Below, piece by piece: positions 16,629 to 25,714 of a DNA stretch of 64,000 bases. A program made the translations under genes and the position numbers. How positions within the stretch are numbered: position 1 is the stretch's first letter; each line of letters starts with the position of its first letter. Source of the DNA: Mucilaginibacter sp. L3T2-6 (GTDB lineage Bacteria > Bacteroidota > Bacteroidia > Sphingobacteriales > Sphingobacteriaceae); contig NZ_JAUMKC010000008.1 in the NCBI RefSeq assembly GCF_030519355.1, positions 124,001 through 188,000 of the forward strand. The letters run 5' to 3'. The notes beneath the pieces were generated by a model that was given only the letters and a program-made list of their open reading frames with translations, did no database searches and was not told the origin of the DNA.

Positions 16629-18012
16629 CGACTTAAAGAACCATATAAGAGAGGTGTTCGATAATTATGAGGACACAACCGCCGATGAAGGCTGGCTGTT
16701 GCTGCGCGAAAAGTTTCCGGTAGCGAAGAGACGTAACAGCATGATATGGCTATGGCGTGCGGCAGCGATATTGCTACTTTGCTGTGGCATTGGTGTGTGG
16801 CTAAAAATATCAACAGACAAGCCTTTAAATCCTGTTGTCAGGAAAGTCAACCGCCCCTTGAAACAGAGCGGCGAACAGGTAAAACGTGTAGCGCCTGACA
16901 CCCTGAACAGCAATAGTATTGCGGCAAAAACTCCGGACAAATTTACGCACCAACGTATTGCGGCTGCCATTGCCGAAACCGGCAAAACATTGCATACTAA
17001 CAGTCAAAATCCGGCTGAGGCAGGTAACAAGCAAATTGGCTCAGTTTCAGACCGGATCAATAAAGACAATCAAGTGCAATCTACACAGACTGATAAACAA
17101 TTGCTGACCAATAACCAAATGCCGATACCTCTGGCAAATAAGCAGTTAAATTTAAATACAGGAGCTATTGCACAAACTACAACACCAGCCGGTCAGCAGA
17201 CCACTACGGCGCCATCCGCCCCAACCAGTACTGCAACAACAAGTATAAACACTTTGGCAGCACAGCAGCCCAAGCAACAGAAAGATATAATGGACATGTT
17301 TAAGCATGACCAGGGCAATAAGCAAGCTGTAAAAGATGAGAATCAGTCAAAAGAAAAAAAAGTAAATTTCGGTTTATACGCAGGCACCTATTTTAACTAT
17401 GGAAAGGGCAGCGACAACCAGGTTAATGTTGGAGGCGGAATAACTTCAGACATTAAGCTAAACAGAAATTTAAAACTCGTTACCGGTATCAGCATCGCTC
17501 AAAACTCATTGAGCTACCAGGCTATTCCAACCGTTGCGGCATCGCTAAAGAGTAGTCTTGCTGTCCCGGCTGCAATTCAATCCGGCAACATGTATGCGAC
17601 CCTGGCCTCTACACCGACAATAAAAAATTATAATGCTAGCCTGGTGGGGCTTGATATCCCTATCAATTTAAAATATGAATTTAACCCCGATAAAACTGAT
17701 GCCTATGTATCGCTCGGTTTAAGTTCTGGCACTTTTATCGATGAATCGTATACCTACAAATATAATTATCCTTCCTTCCAGTCATCGTCGTTAAAGGAGA
17801 CGCGAAACGAAACTACAGGGAACAACTTTAATAGTTTTTATTTTGCAAAAACCTTAAATGTGGCTTTTGGCGTTGGATATCCCTTCGGTAAAAACAGGTT
17901 AGTAATAGAGCCTTTTTTAAAGTATCCGCTTGATGGACTGGGTTCGCAAAATCTTAAGTTTGGTGCAGGCGGGTTAAACCTGAAATTTAATTTTTTACCG
18001 TCACGTAAATAA
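16609..18012 (+). CDS. Probable dual-membrane-spanning anti-sigma factor (Dma-like)
   Basis: The 467-residue product begins with an acidic helical cytoplasmic part (residues 1-44: DNDLKNHIREVFDNYED with DEGWLLLREKF), has one inner-membrane helix (about 45-66), then a long Gln/Thr/Asn/Ala-rich low-complexity linker (about 75-240), and ends in about 220 residues of alternating strands with Gly and aromatic residues that look like an outer-membrane beta barrel (OMP_b-brl type). A cytoplasmic head, periplasm-crossing linker and barrel in one chain fits the dual membrane-spanning anti-sigma factors described in Bacteroides. It overlaps the sigma gene by 20 bases. The head lacks a recognisable zinc-binding ASD motif. 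Confidence 0.75.
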   Translation: MDDQLDNDLKNHIREVFDNYEDTTADEGWLLLREKFPVAKRRNSMIWLWRAAAILLLCCGIGVWLKISTDKPLNPVVRKVNRPLKQSGEQVKRVAPDTLNSNSIAAKTPDKFTHQRIAAAIAETGKTLHTNSQNPAEAGNKQIGSVSDRINKDNQVQSTQTDKQLLTNNQMPIPLANKQLNLNTGAIAQTTTPAGQQTTTAPSAPTSTATTSINTLAAQQPKQQKDIMDMFKHDQGNKQAVKDENQSKEKKVNFGLYAGTYFNYGKGSDNQVNVGGGITSDIKLNRNLKLVTGISIAQNSLSYQAIPTVAASLKSSLAVPAAIQSGNMYATLASTPTIKNYNASLVGLDIPINLKYEFNPDKTDAYVSLGLSSGTFIDESYTYKYNYPSFQSSSLKETRNETTGNNFNSFYFAKTLNVAFGVGYPFGKNRLVIEPFLKYPLDGLGSQNLKFGAGGLNLKFNFLPSRK

Positions 18013-18046
18013 AAACTTCAATTACTAAAGATTAAGGCTTTTTATC

Positions 18047-19267
18047 TTACTTAAATTGTATCGCCTTAACCGGCTCGATACGGGTTACCAGCATGGATGG
18101 CAGCACCATTACGAGTAAGCAGATTATCAACGTGCCTATGTTAAGTAATACCATCTCGACCCAATTAAATTGTATAGGGACAAAGCTCATGTAATACGAG
18201 GCCTGGTCGAGTTTGAACATGTGAGTATGCGTTTGCAGTATACCAATGCCAAAACCAAACAAATTACCAAACAGCATACCTAAACCAATAAGGTAAAAGG
18301 CATTGTAAAGAAAAATTTTTTGTATCGTCCAGTTATTGGCGCCCATAGCTTTCAATATGCCAATCATAGTTGTGCGTTCCACAATCATTATCAGCAGTGC
18401 CGATATCATATTGATGACGGCAACCAAAATCATTAGTGTTAAAACTACCAATGTATTGCCGTCGAGCAAATCCAGCCAGCTGAATATGGTGGCATAGTTC
18501 TCCATTACGGTGTATGATTTGAGGTGTGCAGGCAGCACATTGTCGATATCGTCTGCTGTGAGGTTTATCTGGCCGAAATTATTCAGCTGTATTTCATACC
18601 CGCCTATTTCGCCTGGCTTCCAGTCGTTCAGGCGGTTAATTAATGCAAGGTCGCCAACCACGTATGTTTTATCAACTTCTTCTATTCCGGTGCTAAATAT
18701 ACCCGTTATGATAAACGGCCGGCGGCGCAGTGGCTCCTGCACAAAATACATCTGTATCTTATCTCCAACTTTTAGCCTTAGCCGGTTTGCTGTGACCTGC
18801 GAAATCAGGAGCTGCTGTTTGGATTTGATAGTATCCGCAAAATCAATAATCTTGCCCGACAGCAGATTATTTTTAAAAAAATTCCAATTATAGGTTTTGT
18901 CTACCCCCTTCAAAACAACGCCTTCAATTTCGCTGCTTGTTTTTATAATGCCGGGCTTTATGGCAAAAGGCGCTATGGAACCGACGTTAGGTATGGTCTT
19001 CGCCTTTTTTACAAAATCGGCATCGGCGGCAAAAGGCGAGTTTTCATAAGAATTATTAAGATCAAACTTAACGACCTGCACATCTCCCGAAAATCCGCGG
19101 ATCTTGCTCCTTATTTCCTGCTTAAACCCCCGTACTATGGCAAGCGCTAAAATCATGACACCTAAACCCAGCATAATACCCACGATAGCTATCCGCACAA
19201 TCAGCTTAGAAAAGGTGCGTTTAGATTTGAATGTAATGCGGTTGGCGATGAAATAGGCGAAACTCAA
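18047..19267 (-). CDS. FtsX-like ABC permease, LolC/LolE type
   Basis: The 406-residue protein starts with ANRITFKSKRTFSKLIVRIA, a membrane helix at about 22-48, then a large extracytoplasmic MacB/LolE-like domain (about 50-260) and three C-terminal membrane helices with the FtsX signature MIVERTTMIGILKAMGAN. LolC/E with LolD extract lipoproteins from the inner membrane. No ATPase gene is adjacent, so the LolD partner must be encoded elsewhere. Many Bacteroidota carry such stand-alone genes. It converges with the anti-sigma gene, with 34 bases between the stops. Confidence 0.85.
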   Translation of the reverse strand: MSFAYFIANRITFKSKRTFSKLIVRIAIVGIMLGLGVMILALAIVRGFKQEIRSKIRGFSGDVQVVKFDLNNSYENSPFAADADFVKKAKTIPNVGSIAPFAIKPGIIKTSSEIEGVVLKGVDKTYNWNFFKNNLLSGKIIDFADTIKSKQQLLISQVTANRLRLKVGDKIQMYFVQEPLRRRPFIITGIFSTGIEEVDKTYVVGDLALINRLNDWKPGEIGGYEIQLNNFGQINLTADDIDNVLPAHLKSYTVMENYATIFSWLDLLDGNTLVVLTLMILVAVINMISALLIMIVERTTMIGILKAMGANNWTIQKIFLYNAFYLIGLGMLFGNLFGFGIGILQTHTHMFKLDQASYYMSFVPIQFNWVEMVLLNIGTLIICLLVMVLPSMLVTRIEPVKAIQFK

Positions 19268-19485
19268 TGCGACACAGATTTTTTGTACCTTCGCAAATAT
19301 GCGGTTTTAACCTTAAAAACAGGCAATAATATTTGTTCGGCGCCGGTTTGACCGCAATTAAAGCAAGTAAGTGCTTTGTTAATGAGATAAAGCGATTTTT
19401 AGATAATAATATAAAACAATTACGGTCTGTCGCCGTTTTCAGCCCGGTTACAGGTATGCAGTACCTAAATAACTTAACACGCAAA

Positions 19486-20688
19486 ATGAAAAAAACATTC
19501 GCCGTAATACAAATTTGTCTCCTAACGTGCTGTGTGGCTTGTGCATCAATACATCAAAAAAAACCAACCGGACCTGGTATTATCACAGGAGCAGATCAAA
19601 CCAGTTTATACGTTAATTATCTGCGTAGCAAAAATGTAGGGATGGTTATTAACCAGACCTCCGTTATCGGCAAGAACAATACCCTCAGCCTGGACACCTT
19701 ACTTAGGTTAGGCATTACCGTAAAAAAGATTTACGGGCCGGAACATGGTTTCAGGGGCGATGCCAGCAATGGGGCTGATGTTAATAATAGTATCGACGCC
19801 AAAAGCGGCGTGCCCGTAATTTCGATATATGGCAATAAGCATTATAAGCCAACGGCGGAAGATTTGCAAGGCATCGACCTGATGATTTATGACATACAGG
19901 ATGTCGGTGTACGGTTTTATACATACTTAAGCACGCTGCAATATGTAATGGAAGCATGCGCCGAAAACAATATTGAGTTAATGATACTTGACAGACCCAA
20001 TCCCAACGGGTTTTACGTGGATGGGCCTATACTGGATACCGTAAACCGTTCTTTTGTTGGCATGAATACGGTGCCCATAGTTCATGGCCTTACCACAGGC
20101 GAATATGCCCAAATGCTAAACGGCGAGGGCTGGCTAAAAGACCATGAACAATGCAAGCTGAAGATCATTAAAGTTGCCAACTACAGGCACAATTCGCACT
20201 ACACATTACCTGTAAATCCGTCGCCTAACCTGAACACCCCTGAGTCGATTTTACTATACCCGTCGGTGTGCCTGTTTGAAGGGACGACACTTAGTCTTGG
20301 ACGGGGTACTATGCTGCCGTTTTTGCAGATAGGGCATCCGTCGCTAAAAGGAAAATACAGTTATTCATTTACCCCGGTCAGTATAAAGGGCATGAGTGAA
20401 GACCCGCCGCAGAAAAATAAAATTTGTTATGGCATCGACCTGAAAAATTACGATACCAATACCATTTACAATAACCGTAAGCTTAACTTAGCATGGCTGA
20501 TTGAACTATATAAGGCTTTCCCCGATAAAGCGCATTTTTTCAATGCGTATTTTACCAAACTGGCGGGCACAACCGAACTGCGCAAGCAGATTGAAGCGGG
20601 CAAAACCGAGGCAGAGATAAGAGCGAGCTGGAAGCCTGGATTGAGCCAATATTTGGCGATGAGGGCGAAGTATTTGTTATACCCATAG
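19486..20688 (+). CDS. NamZ-type exo-beta-N-acetylmuramidase lipoprotein (DUF1343, GH171)
   Basis: The 400-residue protein matches DUF1343 throughout: VGMVINQTSVIGKN near the N-terminus, the motif YGPEHGFRGD, IYDIQDVGVRFYTY, LDRPNPNG, GLTTGEYAQMLNGE and the late LFEGTTLSLGRG. Members such as B. subtilis NamZ remove N-acetylmuramic acid from the non-reducing end of peptidoglycan fragments. The N-terminus is a lipoprotein signal (MKKTFAVIQICLLTCCVACAS), so it would act in the periplasm or at the outer membrane, feeding MurNAc salvage. The frame is open from 19333, but ATG 19486 is chosen because the signal peptide begins there. A hairpin follows the stop. Confidence 0.85.
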   Translation: MKKTFAVIQICLLTCCVACASIHQKKPTGPGIITGADQTSLYVNYLRSKNVGMVINQTSVIGKNNTLSLDTLLRLGITVKKIYGPEHGFRGDASNGADVNNSIDAKSGVPVISIYGNKHYKPTAEDLQGIDLMIYDIQDVGVRFYTYLSTLQYVMEACAENNIELMILDRPNPNGFYVDGPILDTVNRSFVGMNTVPIVHGLTTGEYAQMLNGEGWLKDHEQCKLKIIKVANYRHNSHYTLPVNPSPNLNTPESILLYPSVCLFEGTTLSLGRGTMLPFLQIGHPSLKGKYSYSFTPVSIKGMSEDPPQKNKICYGIDLKNYDTNTIYNNRKLNLAWLIELYKAFPDKAHFFNAYFTKLAGTTELRKQIEAGKTEAEIRASWKPGLSQYLAMRAKYLLYP

Positions 20689-20745
20689 CTAAAAAAGCTG
20701 GAAGAATAAAGCGTTTCGCTTTCGGCTTTTAGCTGTTACCTTTTT
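20687..20745 (+). terminator. Hairpin terminator after the NamZ gene
   Basis: AGCTAAAA at 20687-20694 pairs with TTTTAGCT at 20727-20734, enclosing a smaller AAAGCG/CGCTTT stem, and a T-rich stretch follows at about 20741-20746. The stem overlaps the last two bases of the stop codon of the upstream gene. Confidence 0.6.
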
Positions 20746-20772
20746 TATTATTAAAGTCTGCTATTTATCTGT

Positions 20773-21690
20773 ATGAGAATAATTTTTATGGGCACCCCCC
20801 AGTTTGCGGTAGCGTCGTTAGATGCACTGATTAAAGCAGGGTGTAATATTGTAGCCGTGGTTACTGCCCCCGATAAGCCTGCGGGCCGGGGAAAAAAATT
20901 GAGCGAATCCGCAGTGAAACAATATGCCGTGGAAAATGGCATTAAAGTTTTACAGCCTGAAAAGCTGAAAGACCCTGATTTTCTGGAAGAGCTCAAGGCT
21001 TTAAAAGCAGATTTACAGGTGGTGGTTGCTTTCCGTATGCTGCCTGAGGTGGTTTGGAATATGCCGCCGCGGGGCACGATCAACCTGCATGCCTCGTTAC
21101 TGCCACAATACCGTGGCGCTGCGCCGATAAACTGGGTACTGATAAATGGTGAAAAAGAAAGTGGCGTTACCACATTCTTTTTAAAGCATGAAATTGACAC
21201 CGGTGATATTTTATTTACCGAAAAAGTGACACTAAGCGGTCATGAAACTGCCGGTGAACTGCACGATCGCCTGATGGCAAAAGGCGCGGGCTTATTGGTT
21301 AAAACCGTAAAAGGCGTGGAGAGCGGCAGGTACAATGAACACCCGCAATCAGTATTGGCTGAGGGTGTTGAGCTTAAGAATGCTCCGAAAATTTTTAAGG
21401 AAGATTGCCTGATCGACTGGAACCAGCCCGCCGAAAGTATTTATAATAAGATCCGCGGCCTAAGCCCACACCCCGCCGCCTATACCCTGCTGAATGATAA
21501 GGTACTTAAAATATACCGTGCCGAATATGAAATAACTGAACCCGGCCTGCAGCCCGGCGGTTTTGTTAGCGATAATAAATCACATCTGAAATTTGCAGCA
21601 CCGGACGGTTATGTGCTGTTAACCGAGGTGCAAATGGAAGGAAAAAAGCAAATGGATATTGAGGCGTTTTTGAGGGGAGTAAAATTGTAA
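20773..21690 (+). CDS. fmt: Methionyl-tRNA formyltransferase
   Basis: The 305-residue enzyme has the formyltransferase core FMGTPQFAVASL, the catalytic Asn104 and His106 in TINLHASLLPQYRGAAPINW, and Asp142 in HEIDTGDIL, followed by the C-terminal Fmt_C domain (about 205-300, beginning ICWNQP-like DCLIDWNQPAESIYN with LSPHPAAYT). It formylates Met-tRNAfMet with 10-formyl-THF for translation initiation. Length is standard. It stands between two hairpin-bordered gaps and is probably transcribed singly. Confidence 0.95.
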   Translation: MRIIFMGTPQFAVASLDALIKAGCNIVAVVTAPDKPAGRGKKLSESAVKQYAVENGIKVLQPEKLKDPDFLEELKALKADLQVVVAFRMLPEVVWNMPPRGTINLHASLLPQYRGAAPINWVLINGEKESGVTTFFLKHEIDTGDILFTEKVTLSGHETAGELHDRLMAKGAGLLVKTVKGVESGRYNEHPQSVLAEGVELKNAPKIFKEDCLIDWNQPAESIYNKIRGLSPHPAAYTLLNDKVLKIYRAEYEITEPGLQPGGFVSDNKSHLKFAAPDGYVLLTEVQMEGKKQMDIEAFLRGVKL

Positions 21691-21854
21691 CAGTTTGTCA
21701 ATGGCTTGTTTATAAGGCATGCGAAAATTTCTTTTTGCGGGGGCATGGGCCTAACTGGTTAAAATATTTTTAATTTTAATGTAACATTCGGTGAGCTGTA
21801 CTTCTCCAAAGCATAGCAAGTTAAAATTAATTATCACTCCAATACGTCCCAATC

Positions 21855-22130
21855 ATGACCACAAAAGAATCATTTTCCATAAACGGCGAGGGCCTGCTGG
21901 ATAAAATAAAAGAACTTATTAAAGAGGGCAATGTTACCCGCATTATTATCAGCGACCGTATGGGGAAAGAGTTGCTGAACTTCCCGCTTACAGTAGGTGT
22001 TGTAGGTGCATTGATAGCGCCTGTGTTTGCTGCTGTTGGTACATTGGCTGCGCTGGTTACCGAATGCACCATAACGGTTGAGCGCGAAATACCCGACACA
22101 GAAGAGATGAAAGACGAAACAGCAGTTTAA
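21855..22130 (+). CDS. DUF4342 domain protein
   Basis: The 91-residue protein shows the family pattern: an N-terminal helix (DKIKELIKEGNVTRIII), the RMGKELLNFPLTVGVVG motif and a hydrophobic segment (about residues 45-72) ending ECTITVERE. DUF4342 proteins resemble small membrane-associated or UBA-like-fused proteins in other bacteria; function unknown. Alone on its transcript; 109 bases separate it from the ABC gene after it. Confidence 0.8.
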   Translation: MTTKESFSINGEGLLDKIKELIKEGNVTRIIISDRMGKELLNFPLTVGVVGALIAPVFAAVGTLAALVTECTITVEREIPDTEEMKDETAV

Positions 22131-22239
22131 TGGTAGACCATGTGTCACTGAATTTCGTCCCTGGAGTCAAAGTTCAATCTTAAAAACCACTTAAAACAAC
22201 ATATCCAACCGATTACAATCCCCCTTATTATTTACATTG

Positions 22240-23013
22240 ATGAAAGAAGATAATATATTAACGGTGGAAGGCCTTAGCGTGAGCTATGGCAGCTTCAATG
22301 CGGTACAACAGGTATCATTCGAGGTTCGCAAAGGCGAAATATTCGGGCTGCTTGGACCCAATGGCGCCGGTAAAACCAGCACATTAAGTGCTGTCGAAGG
22401 ATTATTAAAGCCACAAGCCGGTACCATTCTTGTCGATGGGCACGATGCCATCTTGAAGCCGCTGCATGCCAGGGCTTCTTTAGGGGTGCAACTGCAATCC
22501 ACCAGTTTTCAGCCTGAACTTTATGTAATTGAGGTTTTGCAATTATATGCCGGTGTATATGGCGTATTTGCAACCAAAGAGCAACTGATGGGCATATTGC
22601 GGGATATCAATCTTGCTGATTCGGCCATGAAAAAATACGGCGAATTATCAGGGGGGCAGCAACAGCGTGTATCGCTGGTTATAGCAACTATTCATAACCC
22701 CAAGCTGGTATTACTGGATGAGCCAACCACCGGCCTCGACCCGCAATCTCGCAGGCAATTATGGGAGCGTATTGAAGCTATCCGCGAACGCGGGCATGCT
22801 GTATTGCTCACCACCCATTCCATGGAGGAGGCCGAAGCGGTTTGCGACCGCATCGCTATCATCGATCACGGAAAAATTATTGCGATAGATACCCCGCAAA
22901 ATATGATCGATAAACACCGGAATGCCCCTGAAGTTATAGCTGTATCTCGCCGCGGCAAAATAACACTGGAAGACGTATTTATTGCACTAACCGGAAAAGA
23001 CGTCCGGGAATAA
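22240..23013 (+). CDS. ABC-2 transporter ATP-binding subunit
   Basis: The 257-residue ATPase has Walker A GPNGAGKTS, the Q-loop QLQSTSF, signature LSGGQQQR, Walker B LVLLDEPTTGLDP and switch His in TTHSMEEAE. The sequence type is that of DrrA/NatA exporters pairing with ABC-2 permeases. The permease gene starts 41 bases downstream, so the two make a complete export system for an unknown substrate, often drugs or lipids. ATG 22240 is taken; the TTG directly before it is an alternative. Confidence 0.9.
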   Translation: MKEDNILTVEGLSVSYGSFNAVQQVSFEVRKGEIFGLLGPNGAGKTSTLSAVEGLLKPQAGTILVDGHDAILKPLHARASLGVQLQSTSFQPELYVIEVLQLYAGVYGVFATKEQLMGILRDINLADSAMKKYGELSGGQQQRVSLVIATIHNPKLVLLDEPTTGLDPQSRRQLWERIEAIRERGHAVLLTTHSMEEAEAVCDRIAIIDHGKIIAIDTPQNMIDKHRNAPEVIAVSRRGKITLEDVFIALTGKDVRE

Positions 23014-23054
23014 CTAATCCACTAACTCACTTAATCGCTATTCGCTAACTGGCT
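23012..23054 (+). repeat. Degenerate short-word array between ABC ATPase and permease genes
   Basis: The whole gap is made of variants of CTAATC, CTAACT and CTTAATCG (for example CTAATCCACTAACTCAC), ending directly at the permease ATG. See findings for similar arrays elsewhere in the window. Confidence 0.5.
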
Positions 23055-23819
23055 ATGGAAACTTCATCAATACCTCAAACCTCAACCGTACTTAAAACGC
23101 TTTTACGCGCCGATTTTACTACCCAATGGCGCAACCGGCGGGCCGTTATACTCACACTTATTGTGCCTGTGATTATACTGATGACCTGGAAGCCGTTGAT
23201 AAAAGTTGCGGGGGGACCTTTCGTTCTATCCAATAGCATAGTGCTTGGTCTGATTGCTACGGGGCTGATGGGTTATTCAAATTCTATAGCACGAGACCGG
23301 GACAAAGGAATATTCCAACGCCTTCGCGTCGCACCAGTCCCTTCATGGTCTATAATGGCGAGCAGGATACTGGTTCAACTGGTCATGATAATTCTTTTGA
23401 CGACTGCGGTCTTTATAATTGGCAATTCGGTCGACAAAATAACACTATCCCCTGGCGGCTACATAGCTACCTATTTTACGGCGATTGTAGGGGGCGCGGT
23501 TTATTTAAGCCTGGGACAGATGATAGTGGGGCGCATAAAAAACCCAGAAACGGTAAATGCTACAGTTAGGCTTGTGTATTTTCTGTTTATTTTGGGTGGT
23601 ATGATGGGGGAAATATTCGTTATTCAATATCCTCAATTTAAAGTAGTAGCTGATATTATTAAATGGTCGCCTTACGGAACGGCGCGAACAATACTGGCAG
23701 CAGGCATGGAACCTTTGAAGTGGAACGCCGACGCATCAATGGCCTTATTGGCAACAATAGGTTATGCGGCAGTCTTCGCTTTCCTGGGAATAAAATGGTT
23801 CAAGTGGAATACGAAATAA
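23055..23819 (+). CDS. ABC-2 type transporter permease
   Basis: The 254-residue protein has six predicted membrane helices in the ABC-2 arrangement: a first helix around residues 30-50, a cytoplasmic Arg-rich loop (NSIARDRDKGIFQRLRVAPV) that is the usual ATPase-coupling motif, then two pairs of helices and a final helix (about 225-245). It forms the membrane part of the exporter with the preceding ATPase. Substrate unknown. Confidence 0.88.
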   Translation: METSSIPQTSTVLKTLLRADFTTQWRNRRAVILTLIVPVIILMTWKPLIKVAGGPFVLSNSIVLGLIATGLMGYSNSIARDRDKGIFQRLRVAPVPSWSIMASRILVQLVMIILLTTAVFIIGNSVDKITLSPGGYIATYFTAIVGGAVYLSLGQMIVGRIKNPETVNATVRLVYFLFILGGMMGEIFVIQYPQFKVVADIIKWSPYGTARTILAAGMEPLKWNADASMALLATIGYAAVFAFLGIKWFKWNTK

Positions 23820-23850
23820 GTGCATAAGATCGCTTTATAGTATATCTCAT

Positions 23851-24183
23851 CTACCAAATGCTCATCAACAAATATTCCTGCAGCAGCGGGATAAACTTAT
23901 CGATAGCCAAACAACCGTTCGCCCGGCCATAACCGCCTTTGCGAAAAGTATATAGTATTCGCCCGTCAGTCAGGCACTCCAGGTGAAATTCAAGGTCTTC
24001 GGCATTCCATACCAGGTAGAGGCTTTCTGCCGGGGTGAATTCGAAAGTGCTTGTACGCTCCAGGTTAATATCATCAATGTAGTGTAACAGCGCTTCAGCA
24101 TTCTGCAGCGTTACTGCATTCGGCGTAAAATAAAACGGACTGCCGCTATTTAAAAGCTCTTTTAATTCGGGATGCATATACAT
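23851..24183 (-). CDS. Hypothetical cytosolic protein
   Basis: The 110-residue product has no signal peptide or membrane helix. It begins with a Pro-Glu-Leu-Lys-Glu-Leu-Leu helix and has alternating strands in the middle (LYLVWNAEDLEFHLECLTDGRILYTF), which looks like a small alpha/beta domain. The compact composition and the start are plausible for a real gene, but I recognise no family. It converges with the permease gene, 31 bases away. Confidence 0.5.
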   Translation of the reverse strand: MYMHPELKELLNSGSPFYFTPNAVTLQNAEALLHYIDDINLERTSTFEFTPAESLYLVWNAEDLEFHLECLTDGRILYTFRKGGYGRANGCLAIDKFIPLLQEYLLMSIW

Positions 24184-24283
24184 TGCTGGTATCGTACTAT
24201 AAATACAGCCTTTTTATACGTGCATGCCTATAATTAGTTGCGCTCTAATGTAATTTGTTCTACAACTGTATAAATGAATTAAA

Positions 24284-24291
24284 TAAATTTG
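24284..24291 (+). promoter_or_regulatory. TAnnTTTG -7 box (TAAATTTG)
   Basis: Exact consensus box 71 bases upstream of the small membrane protein gene at 24363. No well-spaced -33 element. Confidence 0.4.
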
Positions 24292-24362
24292 AACCGAAAA
24301 ATTCAAAATAATCCTAACTTTACCGCGGCTGATCTGCAGCACTGTTTAGCAAACAATTTATT

Positions 24363-24584
24363 ATGAAAAAAACCAGCATACTTTTGATTATAATAGGCAT
24401 AATTATAACTGTCGGATTGATAATCTATTACAAATCGGTTCCAAACCCTGTTGATTCTGACTCAATGACTATCGCACCTGATGGTCACATGGTTGCTAAA
24501 TGGCCAATTTTCATCGGTATCATCTTTACCTTTGTGGGTTGCGTATTTTATTACGTAGCACAGTCTGAGAAAAAAGCGGAATAA
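24363..24584 (+). CDS. Small two-helix membrane protein
   Basis: A 73-residue protein with two membrane helices (about residues 5-25 and 47-66) joined by a polar loop of about 20 residues containing two Met and a His, and a short Lys/Glu-rich tail. It has a promoter-like box upstream and a strong terminator downstream, which supports it as a real one-gene transcript. No function is recognised. Confidence 0.6.
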   Translation: MKKTSILLIIIGIIITVGLIIYYKSVPNPVDSDSMTIAPDGHMVAKWPIFIGIIFTFVGCVFYYVAQSEKKAE

Positions 24585-24620
24585 TATTGGGAGCCGGATA
24601 GCCCGCTAAAAAAATAAAAA

Positions 24621-24670
24621 GCACTAAGTAATGCATAAATAATGCAGGTTGCTTAGTGCTTTCTTTTTTT
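24621..24670 (+). terminator. Intrinsic terminator
   Basis: GCACTAAG at 24621-24628 pairs with CTTAGTGC at 24652-24659 and is followed by TTTCTTTTTTT. It ends the transcript of the small membrane protein gene and also lies downstream of the convergent gene starting at 25507. Confidence 0.85.
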
Positions 24671-24718
24671 CTCGGTTTTATGAAACCTTACAGGCATTTT
24701 ACCCGAATCCCAAATAAG

Positions 24719-25507
24719 CTATCCAGCAATTCCCGCTTGACGCTGGTATGCAATCAAAAGAGCAATTCCGCTGAAGCCCAGCGCTTCAAAAACACTTGTC
24801 AATTCGTTGCCGTTATCTGTGGCCGGAGCCACAATTGCCCGTGGTATGTGCAGCAAAATCAGCCAAAGAAAAATCATCAACCCTAATAAAAGCGCCGCTG
24901 TTTTCAGTCGGATTCCCAGGATGATGGCTATTCCCGACAGTATTAATGCCACGCCCGCTAAGTAGCACCAAAAAAGGTGGCCGGGCGCCCAATTGGGTAC
25001 AAGAGAGGCTACGAAATCAGGATAAAAGAAATGGTCGAGGCCGAAGAGTATCATGGTTAGTGCAAAGAAAATGCGGTTAAAAGGAATAAATTTCTCCAGG
25101 AACCGTATTAGCCCCGATGAATCAATCGAGACGGGTAGGGAGCCCGCGACTGCAAATGCGCCCCCGGTAAAAGCAATTTCCTTTAGAGCATTTGCCCATA
25201 CGCCCAGATGCTTTGGATAAAGGTCAACTATAAGTTCATAAGTAACATGCCCAATTAAAAATAACAGCAGAAACATTCCGCCCGATATCAACGCCCACTC
25301 CCTGGCCTTTTTATCAAGAATAATAGCGCCGCCGGTTACCAGCATGATTGCTGTAACCAGATATGACATATAATTGAGTCCTTGAATGTGCGATGACCAA
25401 TCAGCGAGTATTACCGGCCTGAAATCGGCATAGTAAATTTGTTGACACGCAAGCCCGATGAGCATTGTAGCGAAAAATATTCGCCCCATTTTGATAAGTG
25501 TTTTCAT
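24719..25507 (-). CDS. Eight-helix membrane protein made of two DoxX-like halves
   Basis: The 262-residue protein has about eight membrane helices. The two halves are clearly related: GRIFFATMLIGLACQQIYY (residues 8-26) and NRIFFALTMILFGLDHFFY (about 144-162) occupy equal positions, each followed by a Trp-containing loop, a GGAIIL/SGIAIILG helix and a helix ending with a basic residue. This is an internal duplication of a four-helix DoxX-type unit. DoxX-like proteins are often linked to redox stress or thiosulfate/quinone chemistry, but the role here is unknown. Confidence 0.7.
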   Translation of the reverse strand: MKTLIKMGRIFFATMLIGLACQQIYYADFRPVILADWSSHIQGLNYMSYLVTAIMLVTGGAIILDKKAREWALISGGMFLLLFLIGHVTYELIVDLYPKHLGVWANALKEIAFTGGAFAVAGSLPVSIDSSGLIRFLEKFIPFNRIFFALTMILFGLDHFFYPDFVASLVPNWAPGHLFWCYLAGVALILSGIAIILGIRLKTAALLLGLMIFLWLILLHIPRAIVAPATDNGNELTSVFEALGFSGIALLIAYQRQAGIAG

Positions 25508-25714
25508 TAATCAGGTTAATTAGCTGTTTCCAAATTTCGCCTGCAAAAATCCTGGAACCAAATACACAGGCTATACATGTTGATACAAAATGGTACAAGG
25601 CAAATCCCAATATGCACTTGTCTTTAAATTGTCGAAGCATTGATTGGTATCATACTTTCACCATTTTTGCTATATTCAAACAATCCTGTTCACCGTGATA
25701 GTTAATTTTCTGAT

